The notes beneath the pieces are model-generated. The model was not told the DNA's origin. It saw only the letters and a program-made list of their open reading frames with translations, and made no database searches. Below are positions 7,118 to 9,662 of a DNA stretch of 9,662 nt, in pieces. Source of the DNA: Treponema sp. Lineage in GTDB: Bacteria > Spirochaetota > Spirochaetia > Treponematales > Breznakiellaceae. Numbering within the stretch: position 1 is the stretch's first letter; the number at the start of each line of letters is the position of its first letter. The position numbers and the translations under genes were made by a program. The stretch spans positions 1 to 9,662 of the forward strand of contig JAIRMT010000086.1 of NCBI GenBank assembly GCA_031258505.1, written 5' to 3'.

Positions 7118-9364
7118 ATGGAGTATATCGCCCATACACACCGCTTGGAGAATGGCGAATGGGCCGAGCCGCAGTCCTTGAATGCGCATCTCACGGGAAC
7201 TGCTGAGTTTGCTTCGAGGTTTGCGGCGGATTTCGATTCCTCCGAATGGGCTTATACACTGGGTATGGCGCATGATACTGGCAAAGCAAGCATTGTGTGG
7301 CAGAAGTATCTGCGGGGCAAGAGCGGCTTTGATTATGACGAGGAAGCGTCGTCGGAAACAAAAAGCCGCAAAGACCATTCCAGCCCCAGCGCAAAGCTGG
7401 CGGAAGACTTGTTTGGTATGCCGTGGGGACGTTTGCTTGCGTATTGCATCGCGGGGCATCACGCAGGCTTGCCGGATTGGTCGGGTAGTCAAAGCGCCTT
7501 GGAGTACCGGCTGCAAAATGCGCACACCGAAGACATCACAGAGGACGTGAAGGCTGCGCTCAAGCCGCTCTGTCCCAAAGCCCAACCGTGGACGTTCAGT
7601 CGTTATGGGCTTGATGTGTCGCTGTGGATACGAATGCTGTTTTCGTGCCTTGTTGACGCTGACCGGCTGGACACGGAACGCTATGAAGACCCGGATAAAC
7701 ATCAAAAACGCGGCGCGTATCGCTCAATCGCGGAACTACGCGAACAGTTCGACCAATTTATGGTAGAAAAAACAAAAGATACAGGCGAGGATCCCTGCGT
7801 TTACAAGGCGCGGCAGCAGGTTCTTGCCGATTGCATAGCCGCAGCTCAATGTCCGCCTGGGCTTTTTTCGCTAACCGTGCCAACTGGCGGCGGTAAAACC
7901 CTGTCGAGCATGGCTTTTGCGCTTAAACACGCGGAAAAGTACGGGAAGAAACGCATCATCTACGTCATTCCTTACACCAGCATCATCGAACAGAACGCGG
8001 ACGTATTTCGTAACGTGTTTGGCAAGCATGAGATACTTGAACATCACGCCAATCTTGATGATGACGAAACCACAGTACGTTCCCGTCTCGCGGCGGAAAA
8101 CTGGGATGCGCCGCTCATCGTAACGACCAACGTGCAGTTTTTTGAGTCCCTCTTTGCAGCAAAACCCAGCCGCTGTCGGAAACTGCACAACATCGCTAAT
8201 AGCGTGGTCATTTTCGACGAGGCGCAGCTCCTTCCCCCTGACTTTCTCGAAAGCATACTCGAAACAGTACGGCTCTTGGTAAATCACTACGGCGTGAGCT
8301 TTGTTATGTGTACTGCTACCCAGCCAGTTTTTGAGAAGCGGGCGGCGTTTCCCAAGTTTCCCGGGCTGCCGGAAGGCAGCATCAAAGAGATCGTACAGGA
8401 TGTTCCAAGCCTCTATAAAAACCTTCAGCGGGTTGACTATGAGTTTCCCGACAAAGACGCGCCGCCGCTTGAGTGGGACGCGCTTGCGGCTGAACTAGCC
8501 GCTTCCGAACAGGCGCTCTGCGTAGTCTCAGACCGGAAGAGTTGCCGCGAACTTTACGCTGCTGTGAAGAAGCTGGCTCAAGACGATGCAGAGACCTACC
8601 ACCTTTCAGCGCTCATGTGCGCCCAGCACCGCAGCGAGGCGATCGCCGCGATCAAAGACAGGCTGAAACATGGCAAGCGTGTTCGGCTTATCAGTACGCA
8701 GCTGGTTGAGGCGGGCGTTGACATTGATTTTCCAGTCGTGTACCGCGCTATGGCTGGGCTTGATTCCATCGCGCAAGCCGCTGGTCGCTGTAACCGCGAA
8801 GGCAAGCTGAACGCTCAAGGCAAGCGCGGTAAGGTGGTGGTATTCAACGCGCCGCATAAAGCGCCTCCGGGCTTTCTGCGGAAAGCCGCCGAGACCGCTC
8901 AACAGTTCTGCAGGCGCGGCGTAGGCAATCTCACTGAGCGGCGCATCTTTGAGGACTACTTTCTGGAACTGTACTGGAAGGCTAATTCCTTAGATAAAAA
9001 GGAAATAATGAAGTTGCTCAAGCTGGAAATGCCTGACTTTGACATTCAGTTCAGAAGCGCTGCCGAAGCGTTTAAGCTCATCAATGATGATATGCGGACG
9101 ATACTCGTTCCCTACGCTTGCGGCGCGGGGTATATTGCCTTGTTGGAAAAGAGCAAAGTCCCTGAGCGGGCTTTGTTACGCAAGCTGCAGCGCTATACAG
9201 TGAACGTCTATCCTAAGCAATTCACCGAGCTTCAGCGACGAGGCTTGCTTAAAGAAGTCTTGCTGGGCGTCTATGCCTTGAGCAGCCAGCTTGAGTATAA
9301 CACGAAACTGGGATTGCTGATTGATGAGATGCCGAGCGATCCAGTGGATTTTATACCATGCTAA
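7118..9364 (+). CDS. cas3: CRISPR-associated HD nuclease-helicase Cas3, type I-C-like
   Basis: This 748-aa protein is a complete Cas3, the single-strand DNA nuclease and 3'-5' helicase that Cascade recruits to degrade targeted DNA. The HD nuclease domain (about 1-215) keeps its metal ligands: H24, H52-D53 in AHDTGK, H87 in DHSSP, H114-H115 in GHHAG and D180 in VDADRLD. The SF2 helicase part has Walker A PTGGGKT (255-261), the DEAQ box (367-370), TATQP (399-403), motif V in STQLVEAGVDIDF (526-538) and motif VI QAAGRCNREG (553-562). The N-terminal YIAHTH...QSLNAHL pattern, the length and the C-terminal LQRYTVNVYP...LGLLIDE region resemble type I-C Cas3. All catalytic motifs are intact, so it is probably active. 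It starts 11 bp after a glycosyltransferase gene with no visible promoter between. No cas5, cas8c or cas7 follows in the remaining 298 bp, which is unusual because cas3 normally leads that operon. Confidence 0.95.
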   Translation: MEYIAHTHRLENGEWAEPQSLNAHLTGTAEFASRFAADFDSSEWAYTLGMAHDTGKASIVWQKYLRGKSGFDYDEEASSETKSRKDHSSPSAKLAEDLFGMPWGRLLAYCIAGHHAGLPDWSGSQSALEYRLQNAHTEDITEDVKAALKPLCPKAQPWTFSRYGLDVSLWIRMLFSCLVDADRLDTERYEDPDKHQKRGAYRSIAELREQFDQFMVEKTKDTGEDPCVYKARQQVLADCIAAAQCPPGLFSLTVPTGGGKTLSSMAFALKHAEKYGKKRIIYVIPYTSIIEQNADVFRNVFGKHEILEHHANLDDDETTVRSRLAAENWDAPLIVTTNVQFFESLFAAKPSRCRKLHNIANSVVIFDEAQLLPPDFLESILETVRLLVNHYGVSFVMCTATQPVFEKRAAFPKFPGLPEGSIKEIVQDVPSLYKNLQRVDYEFPDKDAPPLEWDALAAELAASEQALCVVSDRKSCRELYAAVKKLAQDDAETYHLSALMCAQHRSEAIAAIKDRLKHGKRVRLISTQLVEAGVDIDFPVVYRAMAGLDSIAQAAGRCNREGKLNAQGKRGKVVVFNAPHKAPPGFLRKAAETAQQFCRRGVGNLTERRIFEDYFLELYWKANSLDKKEIMKLLKLEMPDFDIQFRSAAEAFKLINDDMRTILVPYACGAGYIALLEKSKVPERALLRKLQRYTVNVYPKQFTELQRRGLLKEVLLGVYALSSQLEYNTKLGLLIDEMPSDPVDFIPC

Positions 9365-9459
9365 GAGAGCGCTTGTGCGGCTTGGTATGGGTGAGCCGTT
9401 CTCTGCAGCGCCAGACACCGCGCGCCAGAATTTTATCAAAATCATCTCAAACCGCTTGA
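9358..9459 (+). other. 33-codon reading frame overlapping the cas3 stop codon
   Basis: An ATG inside the last codons of cas3 (ATGCTAA arrangement, 9358-9364) opens a frame encoding 33 residues (MLRERLCGLV...) before TGA at 9457-9459. A start overlapping the cas3 stop is where a coupled cas5 would be expected in a type I-C operon. However, the short product does not resemble Cas5, which usually begins with a conserved beta-strand and a GxKxSY-type segment. It may be a chance frame or the debris of a lost gene. I do not regard it as an established gene. Confidence 0.12.
9364..9404 (+). other. Imperfect hairpin directly after cas3
   Basis: CGGCT (9378-9382) pairs with AGCCG (9394-9398), and an outer AGAGA (9364-9368) pairs with TCTCT (9400-9404) across an asymmetric internal loop. 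There is no T-tract after it, so it is not a standard intrinsic terminator. It could slow 3' exonuclease or polymerase at the end of the operon, or be accidental. Confidence 0.25.
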
Positions 9460-9470
9460 TATTTCTTTTA
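9434..9470 (+). terminator. Weak AT-rich stem followed by a T-rich run, possible operon end
   Basis: TATCAA (9434-9439) and TTGATA (9456-9461) form a 6 bp inverted repeat around a 16 nt loop, followed by the T-rich run TTTCTTTTA (9462-9470). The stem is AT-rich and the loop long, so termination would be inefficient. The right arm is also the -35 box of the promoter described next, so the dyad might instead be an operator. This is the only terminator-like structure seen downstream of cas3. Confidence 0.2.
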
Positions 9471-9484
9471 TAGGCCGATACAAT
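9456..9484 (+). promoter_or_regulatory. Near-consensus sigma-70 promoter downstream of cas3
   Basis: TTGATA (-35, 9456-9461; one or two mismatches to TTGACA) and TACAAT (-10, 9479-9484; one mismatch to TATAAT) are separated by exactly 17 bp in an AT-rich stretch. This is by far the best promoter match in the window. The predicted transcription start is about 9490-9492, roughly 20 nt upstream of the ATG at 9512. It points rightwards into the heptamer repeat, so the downstream unit is expressed separately from cas3. Confidence 0.6.
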
Positions 9485-9498
9485 TTTATTATGGACTT

Positions 9499-9503
9499 GA
9501 GGA
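9499..9503 (+). promoter_or_regulatory. Ribosome binding site before the repeat-containing frame
   Basis: GAGGA lies 8 nt upstream of ATG 9512, and the in-frame upstream ATG at 9491 would lie at or just after the predicted transcription start. This spacing makes 9512 the more credible start. The site is as good as those of the established genes in this window. Confidence 0.45.
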
Positions 9504-9511
9504 AACGCCAG

Positions 9512-9662
9512 ATGTCCGCTGAATATCTGCCTGCTTACTATTCAGTTTCGCTCCCGGCTCCCGGCTCCCGGCTCCCGGCTCCCGGCTCCCGGCTCCCGGC
9601 TCCCGGCTCCCGGCTCCCGGCTCCCGGCTCCCGGCTCCCGGCTCCCGGCTCCCGGCTCCCGG
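9512..9662 (+). CDS. Partial reading frame entering a heptamer repeat, unknown product
   Basis: I do not recognise this product. ATG 9512 opens a frame with thirteen unique residues (MSAEYLPAYYSVS). It then reads the 7-bp repeat as a seven-residue unit, LPAPGSR, five full times plus LP, and is still open at the window end (50 codons seen). Support for expression is indirect but coherent: a TTGATA-17-TACAAT promoter, a predicted leader of about 20 nt and GAGGA at 8 nt. The repeat has no stop in any frame, so openness inside it is not evidence of coding. The frame could be the start of a phase-variable protein, a gene disrupted by repeat expansion, or spurious. The unique part is too short for homology recognition. 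Confidence 0.3.
   Translation, partial: MSAEYLPAYYSVSLPAPGSRLPAPGSRLPAPGSRLPAPGSRLPAPGSRLP
9550..9662. repeat. Perfect heptanucleotide tandem repeat, 16 copies, reaching the window end
   Basis: Positions 9551-9662 are exactly 16 perfect copies of CTCCCGG (equivalently GGCTCCC), with the G at 9550 also in register. No variant unit is present, which indicates recent slippage expansion or a copy number collapsed or truncated by assembly. The tract ends in the middle of the array, so the true length is unknown. It is GC-rich and contains CCCGG/GGGAGCC motifs able to form slipped or folded structures. Being 7 bp, each change in copy number shifts a reading frame crossing it. Confidence 0.97.

Noticed and set aside
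9545..9662. CRISPR array beside cas3, because TTTCGCTCCC resembles the start of type I-C repeats
   Set aside because: The array has a strict 7-bp period with no spacers. The characteristic GTGGATTGAAA end of I-C repeats is missing and there is no dyad inside the unit.

Overview
The window holds one tight, single-strand (+) gene array followed by a short non-coding stretch and a simple-sequence repeat that runs off the end. The organism is probably an anaerobic, host- or gut-associated bacterium that lives on plant or glycan sugars. The signs are moderate GC (about half by eye), strong GGAGG ribosome binding sites, two GH3 glycosidases and a type I-C-like Cas3. A clostridial Firmicute or a Treponema-like spirochaete would both fit, and the sequence alone does not settle this.

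Layout: positions 1-125 are an AT-rich promoter/leader. A double membrane-anchored, domain-permuted GH3 glycosidase (126-3032) comes next, then a cytoplasmic GH3 glycosidase in canonical domain order (3053-5515). A GtrA-like four-helix membrane protein follows (5508-6047), then a GT2 glycosyltransferase (6051-7106). The last full gene is a complete HD-helicase Cas3 (7118-9364). Junctions are 20 bp, an 8 bp overlap, 3 bp and 11 bp, so all five genes look like one transcription unit with translational coupling and no obvious internal promoter or terminator.

Working together: the first GH3 would trim beta-glycosides at the outer face of the membrane. The second would finish imported oligosaccharides in the cytoplasm. 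The GtrA/GT2 pair suggests transfer of sugar to a lipid carrier or envelope glycan. Cas3 has no functional link to these genes. It is the gene that normally opens a type I-C cas operon, but no cas5, cas8c or cas7 follows it in the visible 298 bp.

The 3' end is the most unusual part. A near-consensus sigma-70 promoter (TTGATA-17-TACAAT) is followed by a well-spaced GAGGA and an ATG at 9512. This starts a reading frame that runs straight into 16 perfect copies of the heptamer CTCCCGG (9551-9662). Because 7 is not a multiple of 3, each copy gained or lost would shift the frame downstream. The tract has no stop in any of the six frames. This is either a candidate phase-variable gene start or an intergenic simple repeat that broke the assembly at this point. 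No CRISPR array, tRNA, rRNA or insertion sequence is visible.
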